Shown: positions 13,454-21,201 of the stretch, piece after piece
Position numbering within the stretch: the stretch's first letter is position 1
Layout of the letters: each line of letters starts with the position of its first letter
Origin: Candidatus Rariloculus versatilis
Lineage (GTDB): Bacteria; Pseudomonadota; Gammaproteobacteria; Steroidobacterales; Rariloculaceae
DNA length: 40,050 nucleotides
Direction: 5' to 3'
Assembly (NCBI GenBank): GCA_028278665.1
Contig: JAQAJI010000009.1
Span: 1-40,050 of the forward strand
Program-made: the position numbers and the translations under genes
Notes under the pieces: generated by a model
The model's input: the letters and a program-made list of their open reading frames with translations, nothing else
Told to the model about the DNA's origin: nothing
Databases searched by the model: none

Positions 13454-13717
13454 ACGCACGTCAGGTGGTGGGCCGATGCTTACATACAGAATCTCGAACT
13501 CTACAATCTCGAAGTGGAAACCGTGTCGTCGAATCACTTCGGCGTAATGACGCACCAGGTGATGCTGGATTTCCTCGCACCAGGCCGGTTGCGCGTACAG
13601 GAGCATTGCGTCGAACAGGCCAAAGCGGGTATTTACAGAACGGGTTGCCCGCCGTTTCTGCCGGAGGGCGACCTGATCGACGGAATGTCCGAGTTGTTTG
13701 AACCGGCCTTCGAATAG
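13454..13717 (+). pseudogene. Orphan C-terminal gene fragment, family not recognised
   Basis: Directly after the gcvT stop, and in the same frame, there are 87 codons without a stop. They read like a natural protein C-terminus: RWWADAYIQNLELYNLE, SSNHFGVMTHQVMLDFLAP and CPPFLPEGDLIDGMSELF, ending in TAG. There is no ATG; the first possible start is GTG 13514, without a ribosome site, which would cut into the conserved-looking part. It is most simply the tail of a gene whose front was lost when its DNA was joined to gcvT. A short functional protein from GTG 13514 cannot be excluded. I do not recognise the family. Confidence 0.45.
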
Positions 13718-13724
13718 AGCCAGC

Positions 13725-13730
13725 TACAAT
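13725..13730 (+). promoter_or_regulatory. Candidate -10 box TACAAT before the MBL operon
   Basis: TACAAT lies 39 bases before the GTG start at 13769 and is followed by CG. The same TA-N-AATCG form recurs before the amidase (19634) and DUF6152 (31825) genes. No -35 at normal spacing; the nearest TTGAAC (13698-13703) is 21 bases away. Weak on its own, but it suggests the three-gene operon has its own transcription start. Confidence 0.3.
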
Positions 13731-13768
13731 CGAAACTGGAAATCGCGCCTATCGTGTGGAGTCGGCAT

Positions 13769-14620
13769 GTGAAGAAAGTCTCAATTGTCATCATGGCCGG
13801 CGCCGCGCTCTGCGCTTTACCGGCCCCTGCGCAATTCAACCTGGCCGGGTCCTGGGCTCAACGCCAGCACGAAGACCGGGGCGAGCGCGGCGGAGGACCG
13901 CAGATCGGCGACTATACGGGCTTGCCGATCAACGATGCGGCCCGGCTGCGTGCCGACACCTGGAGTCCTGACCAGTGGACGGTCCCCGAGCATCAGTGCG
14001 AACCGCACCCGATCGACTATGCGCCGCTGGGTCCCGCCAGCATGCTCATCACCGCAGACCATGACCCGGTGTCCTACGACGTCATCGCCTGGCACCTGAC
14101 CTTTGCGTGGATGAATACGACCCAGACGATCTGGATGGACGGCCGCGAGCACCCGCCCGAACAGGCCCCGCGCACCTGGATGGGCCATTCGGTGGGCCGT
14201 TGGAAGGGCGACATTCTCGTCGTCGACATCTCCCACGTGAAGGAGGGCTGGATTCGCCGCAACGGAGTCCCGCGCAGCGATCTGGCGAAGATCACGCAGT
14301 ACTGGATCCTGCACGAGGACATCCTGCAACTGGTGACGGTTGTCGACGACCCGGTCTACCTGGAAGAGCCGTCGGTGCGCAGCGTCGCCTGGCAGGCACA
14401 CACCGGCTACCGGATGGGTCCGTACCCCTGTTCGGCGCGCGTGGAACTTGACCGACCGCGCGGCTATGTTCCGCACTACTTGCCCGGCGCCAATCCGCTG
14501 CTGCGCGATTTCTCGGAGGAGTCAGGCATACCCTGGGAAGCCACGCGCGGCGGCGCCGAGCAGATGTACCCGGAGTACCAGGAGGTACTTAAGCGCCTGC
14601 TCAGCGAGGATGCGCAGTGA
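13769..14620 (+). CDS. Secreted protein of the DGR-H/GDxLVVD family, function unknown
   Basis: A 283-residue exported protein. GTG 13769 is chosen since GGAG lies seven bases upstream and gives a clean signal peptide MKKVSIVIMAGAALCALPAPAQ. The mature part starts FNLAGSW and carries WMDGREHPP (near 129), GHSVGRWKGDILVVD (near 145) and VDDPVYLEEP, the signature shared with four other proteins in this window (15582, 30649, 32295, 34592). Family members are common next to PQQ dehydrogenases and TonB receptors in Proteobacteria and Acidobacteria but have no known activity. It is first in a three-gene operon; its TGA overlaps the GTG start of the MBL hydrolase (GTGA). Confidence 0.85.
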   Translation: MKKVSIVIMAGAALCALPAPAQFNLAGSWAQRQHEDRGERGGGPQIGDYTGLPINDAARLRADTWSPDQWTVPEHQCEPHPIDYAPLGPASMLITADHDPVSYDVIAWHLTFAWMNTTQTIWMDGREHPPEQAPRTWMGHSVGRWKGDILVVDISHVKEGWIRRNGVPRSDLAKITQYWILHEDILQLVTVVDDPVYLEEPSVRSVAWQAHTGYRMGPYPCSARVELDRPRGYVPHYLPGANPLLRDFSEESGIPWEATRGGAEQMYPEYQEVLKRLLSEDAQ

Positions 14621-15585
14621 ACTCGCGAGCGTATCGACGCTGGGCAGGCGCGCTGCCCCTGCTCGCCATCGCAGCCGCATCGCTCGCACAGGACGACAGC
14701 CGCGACGGCGAGGAGCCCCCGGCGCTGAGTGTCATCCCGGTGCAGGGCAACGTCTACCTCATTGCAGGGGCCGGCGGCAATATCGCGGTGCAGACCGGCG
14801 ACGACGGGGTGCTGGTGGTCGATACGGGTCTGCCGGAGAACGCCGAGCGAGTGCTCGCTGCAATCCGCACCCTCAGCGACAGGCCGATTCGCTTCGTTGT
14901 CAACACGCACGTGCATCCGGACCACACCGGTGGCAATGGAACGATCGGCGCTGCCGGTACCAACGAGGGTTTTCGGGACGCGCTCAGAAGCGAACCCGTA
15001 GTTCCGATTTACGCCCACGAGACGGTGCTGCACCGGCTCAGCGGCGCCATCGAAGACCCGATCGACCTGCCGGTCCGTTCCTGGCCGATCGATACCTACC
15101 ATGTCGACAAGTTCGACATGTACTTCAATGGCGAATCGATCCAGCTCCGCCATCAGCCCAACGCGCACACCGATGGCGACAGCATCGTCTGGTTCAGGCG
15201 CTCCGACGTCATCGCCACGGGCGATGTCTACCTGACCACGAGCTACCCGTTCATCGATGTCGCACGCGGCGGCAGCCTGCAGGGCATCATCGATGCGCTC
15301 AACGAGTTGCTCGATCTCATGATCCCGGACCGCAACGAAGAAGGTGGCACACTTGCGATTTCCGGCCACGGTGCGATCTCGGACGAATATGAGGTGGTCA
15401 ACTATCGCGACATGCTCACGATCATTCGCGACCGGATCGTGGCACTCATCGACATGGGAATGACGCCGGAGCAGGTCAAGGCCGCGCAACCCACGTTTGA
15501 CTACGACGGCCGCTACGGCATCGATTCGACGCTCTGGTCCACGGAGCGGTTTATCGAAACCATCTACGAGGAGTACGCCGAATGA
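14617..15585 (+). CDS. Secreted metallo-beta-lactamase-fold hydrolase
   Basis: A 322-residue zinc hydrolase with a signal peptide (residues 1-25, ending ASLAQ). The metal site is complete: THVHPDHTGG supplies His98, His100, Asp102 and His103, with His184 (PNAHTDGDS), Asp203 (ATGDVYL) and His251 (SGHG). The fold and order place it with periplasmic MBL proteins of broad type (lactamase-like, glyoxalase-II-like or quinoprotein-associated hydrolases); the substrate cannot be named. It lies between two secreted proteins of one family, with 4-base overlaps on both sides (GTGA at 14617-14620, ATGA at 15582-15585), so the three products are made in step and probably act together outside the cytoplasm. 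Confidence 0.92.
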   Translation: MNSRAYRRWAGALPLLAIAAASLAQDDSRDGEEPPALSVIPVQGNVYLIAGAGGNIAVQTGDDGVLVVDTGLPENAERVLAAIRTLSDRPIRFVVNTHVHPDHTGGNGTIGAAGTNEGFRDALRSEPVVPIYAHETVLHRLSGAIEDPIDLPVRSWPIDTYHVDKFDMYFNGESIQLRHQPNAHTDGDSIVWFRRSDVIATGDVYLTTSYPFIDVARGGSLQGIIDALNELLDLMIPDRNEEGGTLAISGHGAISDEYEVVNYRDMLTIIRDRIVALIDMGMTPEQVKAAQPTFDYDGRYGIDSTLWSTERFIETIYEEYAE

Positions 15586-16397
15586 ATCGAACCGGAGTTG
15601 CGTGTTCCGAACGCCTGGTCCGTCGCACGTCGGTCCTGCTCGCCGTGCTTTGTATCGCCTGCTCCGTAACTGCCGCACGCGCCCAGTTCGGCGGCGGCGC
15701 ACCGCCGCTTTCGGGCCGCGAAGGCGCCGCGCTTGACCTGACCGGCACCTGGGTTTCCGTAGTCGGCGAAGACTGGCGCCACCGCATGATGACGGCGCCG
15801 AAGGGAGACTACGAAAGCCTGCCGCTGACGGCGACCGCACGCGCACTGGCCGATGAATGGGACCCGCAGGCGGACATCGCCAATGGCGAAGAGTGCAAGG
15901 CTTATGGCGCGCCGGGCGTCACGCGCATGCCGGGACGCATGCGCATTTCCTGGGAGGATGACGAGACGCTGAAGCTGGAATTCGATGCCGGTCGGCAAAC
16001 GCGACTGCTGCATTTCGACGCGCCCGATGCGTCGGGCCCGCCGAGCAGCCAGGGACACTCGTTCGCCGAGTGGCAGAAACTCGCACAGAACCGAGGGTTT
16101 CGCGGCGGTACCGGCGGGACGGTCGCGCCGCAGCCGGGCGGACCCGGCTCGCTTGCCGTGAAGACGACCAGGCTGTCGCCGGGATACCTGCGCAAGAACG
16201 GGGTGCCCTACAGCGCCGATGCACTGCTCACCGAGTACTTCGATCGACTCGATCTGCCGCACGGTGAGCAGTGGCTGCTGCTTACGACGATCGTCGACGA
16301 TCCCGAGATGCTCACCGAACGGCTCGTCGTCAGTTCGCAGTTCAAGCGCGAACCGGACGACTCGAAGTGGAATCCGACGCCCTGCCGCGCGATTTGA
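15582..16397 (+). CDS. Secreted protein, divergent member of the DGR-H/GDxLVVD family
   Basis: A 271-residue exported protein, third gene of the MBL operon. Its ATG overlaps the hydrolase stop. The signal peptide runs to about residue 30 (TAARAQF). The mature chain has LTGTWVSVVGEDWRHRM, a central ISWEDDETLKLEFDAG, then LAVKTTRLSPGYLRKNGVPYS, LLTTIVDDPEML and a C-terminus KREPDDSKWNPTPC. The RKNGVP and VDDP elements match the first gene of the operon, but the GDxLVVD segment has diverged to GSLAVKT. A role in the same extracellular process is inferred from coupling only. Confidence 0.82.
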   Translation: MNRTGVACSERLVRRTSVLLAVLCIACSVTAARAQFGGGAPPLSGREGAALDLTGTWVSVVGEDWRHRMMTAPKGDYESLPLTATARALADEWDPQADIANGEECKAYGAPGVTRMPGRMRISWEDDETLKLEFDAGRQTRLLHFDAPDASGPPSSQGHSFAEWQKLAQNRGFRGGTGGTVAPQPGGPGSLAVKTTRLSPGYLRKNGVPYSADALLTEYFDRLDLPHGEQWLLLTTIVDDPEMLTERLVVSSQFKREPDDSKWNPTPCRAI

Positions 16398-16436
16398 ACG
16401 GCGCGGTCTGGCTGGTCGAGCGCTTGATCCGGCGCG

Positions 16437-16575
16437 ATGGGCTATCTCAAAGCGCCGCTCGCGCGAGCGGGCACGATGCCGTCGGCCAACCTCCGGAGCA
16501 ACTCGACACCGGTTGACGTCGCGAAACTACCGGTCGTGCCGCAGCGCTACGTTCGCGGCGGCGCAGACCGGCTGA
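16437..16575 (+). pseudogene. gcvT: Relic of the gcvT 3' end
   Basis: From ATG 16437 the sequence reads MGYLKAPLARAGTMPSA and later VAKLPVVPQRYVRGGA, matching the gcvT tail MGYVQSPIARPGKLLSA and VARLPVVPHRYVRGGA. DNA identity is roughly 80-90 percent by eye (39 of 44 over the stretch encoding the last conserved residues). One extra A near 16565 shifts the frame, yet the same GACCGGCTGA with the ancestral stop follows. Nothing upstream of the MGY codon is alignable. It is a non-functional remnant on the far side of the MBL operon from intact gcvT. Confidence 0.85.
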
Positions 16576-16656
16576 CGACGCGGCCGCTCTCCCCGATTCA
16601 GCCCGGCATCTCCGGGCAAAGGCAGGACCGATTCCGCCGAAGCGCGATTGCGAACG

Positions 16657-17301
16657 CTATTGCGGAAGGGCGAAGCAGTAGAACAGGCCGTCACCGCCGG
16701 TGCTGACCAGCGCGGCCTGGCTGCAACCCCTGGAATCGTGGGCCGATCCCCAGGCAGCGTAGTCGTGATGCCCGACTCTGGCCTTGTTGCCTTCCTCGTC
16801 GCTGCTGCTCGTCCAGTTGCTGCAGGTCATGTCATCGCCGGCCGGATACGCGGTGCCGTCGGGCTGCGAGCCGGTCAGGATGTCATGCCGGTTCGGCGAA
16901 GTGCCGCTGCCGGGAATCGCATTGCCGTTCTCGTCACGTCCGGTGTACCCGCTCATGCGGTGCATCATGCTGTGCAGCGCATCGACGTTCGGCGCGATCT
17001 GGTTGCCGTTGGCGTTGAACCAGGGGCCCGGGCCGATCCGGTCGCGTGCATTGACCGCGTCGTCTCCCTGCGTGCTGAGATACGCGCGCCACGTGAGGTG
17101 CCCCTGATCGACGCCTTCGGCCAGGCTCTGGCAGATGGCGTCGGCGCCTTCGAGACCGCCGAGGTCGCCGCCGTTGCCGGAACCGTTACTCGTGATGAAA
17201 AAGGACATAGGCCCCGTCGGCGGCTGGGTCAGCGCCGCGCCGGCACCGAGGAGTCCACAAACCGTCAGAGCCATCGTTATGGTGATCGTTTTCTTTTGCA
17301 T
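16657..17301 (-). CDS. Secreted endostatin/C-type-lectin-like protein (DUF1554-like)
   Basis: A 214-residue exported protein. ATG 17301 is preferred to an upstream in-frame start at 17385, because it begins a clear signal peptide (MQKKTITITMALTVCGLLGAG). The mature part has SFFITSNGSGNGGDLGGLEG, GADAICQSL, TWRAYLST, a central LTGSQPDGTAY, TCSNWTSS, HHDYAAWGSAH and a C-terminal GLFYCFALPQ. The pattern LGGxxGADAxCQ near the N-terminus and YCF at the end, with paired Cys, is that of the endostatin-like/DUF1554 secreted proteins. The ligand is unknown. It is convergent with the MBL operon. Ends with TAG. Confidence 0.8.
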   Translation of the reverse strand: MQKKTITITMALTVCGLLGAGAALTQPPTGPMSFFITSNGSGNGGDLGGLEGADAICQSLAEGVDQGHLTWRAYLSTQGDDAVNARDRIGPGPWFNANGNQIAPNVDALHSMMHRMSGYTGRDENGNAIPGSGTSPNRHDILTGSQPDGTAYPAGDDMTCSNWTSSSDEEGNKARVGHHDYAAWGSAHDSRGCSQAALVSTGGDGLFYCFALPQ

Positions 17302-17623
17302 GGTTATCGACCGAGTTGCCTGAATGAGTAATGGAATACTAGCAGTCCGCGGCGTGAGTCGCACTGCGCCTGATCGATGCTGCATCCGAACCTTCGGATT
17401 CGCCCTTTGCTCAACGATTCATGGCGTTGGTCCGCCGGGGCCGGGCGGTCCGTGGCAAAAGTTCCGCATCGCACCGAGACCGGCGAGGCGGTCTTCGGTC
17501 CCATGCAGTGGGACTGTTGCCACGGGCTGCTGGACCCTGACGGCAGAAACGGCTTCATCTGCGGCGTCACCTGCAGCTTGATCTGCAGCCGTGCCGAACC
17601 GTTCGTCCGGCAAGCCGGACGGC
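17302..17623. other. Intergenic region, nothing recognised
   Basis: 322 bases between two minus-strand genes. Open frames exist on both strands but none has a ribosome site or a family-like product. No hairpin followed by a T-run, tRNA or repeat was seen. It must carry the promoter of the endostatin-like gene, but no convincing -35/-10 pair stands out. Confidence 0.5.
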
Positions 17624-19327
17624 TCAGCGCGTACCGGGCTCCGTCACGATCTCGAGCACCGCCGGCCGGCCGGCCGCAGTCGCTTCGAATGCGGCTCGCA
17701 TCTGAGCCTCGAGTTCGGCCGGATCGCTGACCTTTGCCGCCCAGGCCCCCGCGGCTTCGGCCATTCCGGCGTAACTCGGCGACGGACCGAAACTCGTCAG
17801 CGGCATCGCCTCGGCCGCTGCCGCCGCGCCCTCGGGATAGCTCGCGAGCGTCGACTGCCGCACGGCATACCAGAGATTGTTGTTCGCGATCAACGTCACT
17901 GTCGGGATGTCGAGCGCGCGGGACACGAGCAGCGCCGGTGTCGGGTTGCCGAACATGTAGGAGCCGTCGCCGACCGCTGCAATCACCGTTCGTGACGGAT
18001 CGGCGAGCTTCGCGCCGAGGCTCATCCCGAGACCGGCGCCAAGGCCGCCCGCGGTGGTCTCACCGAAGAACACATCCCCGTCTTGAAGTTCCAGATGGTC
18101 GAACGGCAGACAAAGTTCATTGACGATGACGCTGCCCGGCGGCCGGACGGCGTTCAGGCATTCGGCCGCCCATGCGGCGTCGACAGGCGACTTCCGCCTT
18201 GCAGTTGCAATCCGCGCGGCGCGCTGCTCGGCTGCCCGGGCCTGGGCAGCCGCGACCACCTCCCGCCGCGCCGCGACAGCCTCAGCGTCGAATCGCTCCT
18301 CGGCGAGCGCCTCGGCCAGCAGCGGCAATGCAGCGAAACTTGCACCACAGATGATTTCCGTCGCCGCAAACTCCCGGTAGGGATACATGGTGTAGTTCGG
18401 GTCGCTCGCGAGGCTGAATACCCTGGCGTCCGGACGCGGCTTGAACTGCACCGGAACCCAGGGGACGGCCGAATCCACGGTCACGATCATGTCGGCGTCG
18501 GCGAGCCATTTAGCGCCCTGGGTGCGCAGGTTCATCGGGTGACCGGACGCGATGTTCACGGACGATGGCCAGGACTGCACGACGGGAATCGCGTAGCGCT
18601 CCGCGATCGTCTCGAGGGCTCGGCGGCCCCGCACATCGCTGCCGAGCGTCGAGGTGACGACCGCGGGCCGCGCGGCGCGGGCGAGCGCGCTGGCCAACCG
18701 CTCGATCGCGGCGGGATCGGGCATCGGCGGTGCGGCGGCCGGGCTCACCGCGCAAGGTTCGTTGGGATCGGCCGTCGCGAGCAACTCGCGCGGCAGCGCC
18801 AGGTATACCGGCCCGCGCGGCTCGCTCATCGCGATCGCTATTGCGCGGTCGACGAGCGCATCGACGTTCTGTCCGGCCCTGAGTTCGTAGTCCCATTTCG
18901 TGAACTCCCTGACAAGCCCACCCTGGTCGAAACTGTCCTGTCCCCAGTGGATCGGCACGTTGCGAGAGCCGATAAAGCCTTCCTGCGTCGCCGGCGTGTG
19001 GCCTGCCATCAGGATGACGGGCATGTAGCTGCGCCAGGCGTTCATGAGTCCGCATATCGCGTTCGCCGTGCCGACGGTAACGTGAACGAGAACGGCGGCG
19101 GGCTTGCCGCTGACGCCGTAGTAGCCCTGCGCCATGGCTATCGCGAGGTTCTCGTGAGCAACGACGTGAAACTCGGGCACGGGCTCGCCGCTCGTGCGCA
19201 TCTCGGCAAGGGCCTCGATAATCGGAACGTGGTCCGTGCCCGCATTGCAGAACACGTGCTCGATGCCCCGGCGATGCAGGGCGCGAATGAAGTTCCAGGC
19301 GGCGCTGATCTGTCGTTGCGTATCCAT
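17624..19327 (-). CDS. Thiamine-diphosphate-dependent enzyme (acetolactate synthase/decarboxylase superfamily)
   Basis: A 567-residue ThDP enzyme acting on 2-oxo acids. ATG 19327 starts the family-like MDTQRQISAAWNFIRALHRRG; the upstream in-frame start at 19414 adds basic, unconserved residues. The Pyr domain has the catalytic Glu59 in VVAHENLAIAMAQGYYG, the central domain DVRGRRALETIAERYAIPV, and the PP domain the Mg/ThDP motif GDGSYMFGNP...IANNNLWYAV near 452-480. Overall it resembles the acetolactate synthase large-subunit/benzoylformate decarboxylase group annotated only as 'thiamine pyrophosphate-requiring protein'. No small regulatory subunit (ilvN type) is adjacent, so branched-chain amino-acid synthesis is unlikely. 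Divergent from the amidase at 19656. Confidence 0.88.
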   Translation of the reverse strand: MDTQRQISAAWNFIRALHRRGIEHVFCNAGTDHVPIIEALAEMRTSGEPVPEFHVVAHENLAIAMAQGYYGVSGKPAAVLVHVTVGTANAICGLMNAWRSYMPVILMAGHTPATQEGFIGSRNVPIHWGQDSFDQGGLVREFTKWDYELRAGQNVDALVDRAIAIAMSEPRGPVYLALPRELLATADPNEPCAVSPAAAPPMPDPAAIERLASALARAARPAVVTSTLGSDVRGRRALETIAERYAIPVVQSWPSSVNIASGHPMNLRTQGAKWLADADMIVTVDSAVPWVPVQFKPRPDARVFSLASDPNYTMYPYREFAATEIICGASFAALPLLAEALAEERFDAEAVAARREVVAAAQARAAEQRAARIATARRKSPVDAAWAAECLNAVRPPGSVIVNELCLPFDHLELQDGDVFFGETTAGGLGAGLGMSLGAKLADPSRTVIAAVGDGSYMFGNPTPALLVSRALDIPTVTLIANNNLWYAVRQSTLASYPEGAAAAAEAMPLTSFGPSPSYAGMAEAAGAWAAKVSDPAELEAQMRAAFEATAAGRPAVLEIVTEPGTR

Positions 19328-19496
19328 AACGATTTCCGAAATGCCTCGGGACGGCCAGGCGCCGCGTCGTAGCCGTCGGTAACGACACATTGCAGGCGCG
19401 TCGATGCCGGACACGCGAATCCGCAGCTTGTCGTCGCTGCAAACGCGAATCTTCGCTTCGGCGAACTCCCGCCGCGCCAGCTTCGCAGAGGTCGAT

Positions 19497-19526
19497 ATTA
19501 CAGGCGCTGCCCCGCCGGCCGGTCAA
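19497..19526 (-). promoter_or_regulatory. Candidate promoter of the ThDP enzyme gene
   Basis: On the minus strand TTGACC (19526-19521) and TGTAAT (19502-19497) are 18 bases apart, each five of six to consensus. The leader would be about 160 bases. It faces away from the amidase promoter in the same 328-base divergent gap (19328-19655), which otherwise holds no gene. Confidence 0.4.
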
Positions 19527-19608
19527 GCCGAATTGAAACCGCCGACGTGGGCTGCGACGCAGAGTCCGCCACATGCGCGGCCCGTAGCCCCTCGCGCAAG
19601 GTCCGTGC

Positions 19609-19639
19609 TTACCGATCAAGCGCGGCTTTGCTTTAGAAT
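19609..19639 (+). promoter_or_regulatory. Candidate promoter of the amidase gene
   Basis: TAGAAT (19634-19639) followed by CG lies 17 bases before the ATG at 19656. TTACCG (19609-19614) is a weak -35 at 19-base spacing. The leader would be very short, but GGAG (19649-19652) still sits before the ATG. Confidence 0.3.
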
Positions 19640-19655
19640 CGCGGGTCGGAGAACC

Positions 19656-21137
19656 ATGACCGAGAACACGCCGACACGTCGAGATTTCGTTGCGGGCAGC
19701 CTGGCCGCAGGCGCGCTGCTTGCATCCGAGCGTGCGAGCGCGCAGCCCGCCGATCCTGTGGAACTGTCGATCGGCGAGGCGGCAGGCCTGATTCGCACGG
19801 CCGCGATTTCGCCGACCGAACTCGTCACGGCCTACCTCGACCGCATCGAGCGGCTCGACCCGGCGATCAATTCCTACATCACCGTGACGGCGGAACTTGC
19901 GCTCGAGCAGGCGCGTGCGCTCGAAGCCGAGCTTGACGCTGGGCGCAGCCGCGGCCCGCTGCACGGCGTTCCGATCGCGCTGAAGGACAACATGGACACG
20001 GCCGGCATCGCGACGACGGCCGCGAGCGAACTCTTCGCCGCCCGTGTCCCGACCGAAGACTCAGAGGTCTACCGGCGCCTGAAGGACGCCGGGGCCATCC
20101 TGCTCGGCAAACTCAACTTGCACGAATTCGCTTACGGCGGCACCTCTGCGATCACCCACTTCGGCCCCGTGCACAATCCATGGAACCTCGACTTTATCCC
20201 GGGCGGGTCGTCAGGCGGCTCGGCCGCCGCGGTCGCCGCACGGCTCTGCCCGGCTGCGCTCGGCACCGACACGCTCGCATCCATCCGTCAGCCCGCGGCA
20301 TTCTGCGGCGTGGTGGGACTGAAGGCGACGCACGGGCTTGCGAGCATCCGCGGCATCGTGCCAATCTCCGAGACCCTCGATCACGTCGGGCCGCTGTGCC
20401 GAACCGTCGAGGACGCCGCGCTGGTGTTGCAGGCGATCGCGGGCTACGACCCGCTCGACCCCGTGAGCATCCGCGCCGACATCCCGAACTATGCGAGCTC
20501 GCTCGATACCCCGACACGAACGCTTCGCATCGGTCTGCCGCGCGACCCCTACTGGCTCAGGCTCGATCCTGACATCGAGAGCGCGACGCGAGCGGCGCTC
20601 GACGTGATCGGCGGCCTGAGCGCCGGGATCCGCGACGTCACCCTGCCCGGCACGCCCGACTTCGGCGTGCTCCTCGCCGAGGCCTACGCCTGGCACGACG
20701 AATACCTCGACGTCGCCGAGAACCACGCGCGTTACGATCCCGCAACGCTCGAACGTATCGTCGCCGCGGGAAACTTTTCGGCCGCCGAGTACATCGACGC
20801 GCGCCGCGAACTCGCACTCGCCCGAAACGCCGTTGCCGCGGTATTCGACGAGGTCGATCTGCTCGTCACCCCGACGACTCCGTCGCTGCCGGAGAGAATC
20901 GTGGGCGCAGAAGGTCCCACGACGCCGACGGGCGCGGAGTCAACGGTCCGAAACACCGCGCCGTTCAACATCTACGGCATCCCGACGATCAACGTGCCGT
21001 GCGGCTTCAGCGGCTCGGGCCTGCCGATCGGACTGCAGATCAGCGGGCCGAGACTCGGCGAACCACAGGTGCTCGCGCTCGCGCACGCCTACCAACAAGA
21101 AACCGACTGGCACGAACGCGTCCCGCCGCTCGCTTGA
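19656..21137 (+). CDS. Tat-exported amidase (amidase signature family)
   Basis: A 493-residue hydrolase of amide bonds using a Ser-cisSer-Lys triad. ATG 19656 with GGAG upstream starts a twin-arginine signal (RRDFVAGSLAAGALLA), so it should be exported folded. Lys110 is in IALKDNMDTAG, cis-Ser185 in GGSSGGSAAAV, and the nucleophile position Ser209, 24 residues on, is in TDTLASIRQPAAF. The family normally reads TDTGGSIR there, so the two glycines beside the nucleophile have become Leu-Ala. GVVGLKATHG and LDHVGPLCRTVEDAAL are otherwise typical. The substrate is unknown; GatA is excluded by the export signal and lack of gatB/gatC. The plus-strand dehydrogenase pair follows 64 bases later. Confidence 0.92.
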   Translation: MTENTPTRRDFVAGSLAAGALLASERASAQPADPVELSIGEAAGLIRTAAISPTELVTAYLDRIERLDPAINSYITVTAELALEQARALEAELDAGRSRGPLHGVPIALKDNMDTAGIATTAASELFAARVPTEDSEVYRRLKDAGAILLGKLNLHEFAYGGTSAITHFGPVHNPWNLDFIPGGSSGGSAAAVAARLCPAALGTDTLASIRQPAAFCGVVGLKATHGLASIRGIVPISETLDHVGPLCRTVEDAALVLQAIAGYDPLDPVSIRADIPNYASSLDTPTRTLRIGLPRDPYWLRLDPDIESATRAALDVIGGLSAGIRDVTLPGTPDFGVLLAEAYAWHDEYLDVAENHARYDPATLERIVAAGNFSAAEYIDARRELALARNAVAAVFDEVDLLVTPTTPSLPERIVGAEGPTTPTGAESTVRNTAPFNIYGIPTINVPCGFSGSGLPIGLQISGPRLGEPQVLALAHAYQQETDWHERVPPLA

Positions 21138-21201
21138 CTGACCGCAACGCGTTTACTCCACCAGACAAAGTACCCTCAGGTAGCTACCCGGAGAACATAC
21201 G

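Noticed and set aside
19404-19655. Longer N-terminus for the amidase
   Set aside because: The frame is open to 19404, but the Tat signal with RRDFVAG starts at the ATG 19656, which has its own GGAG. The upstream part is unconserved-looking and overlaps the divergent ThDP gene's leader.
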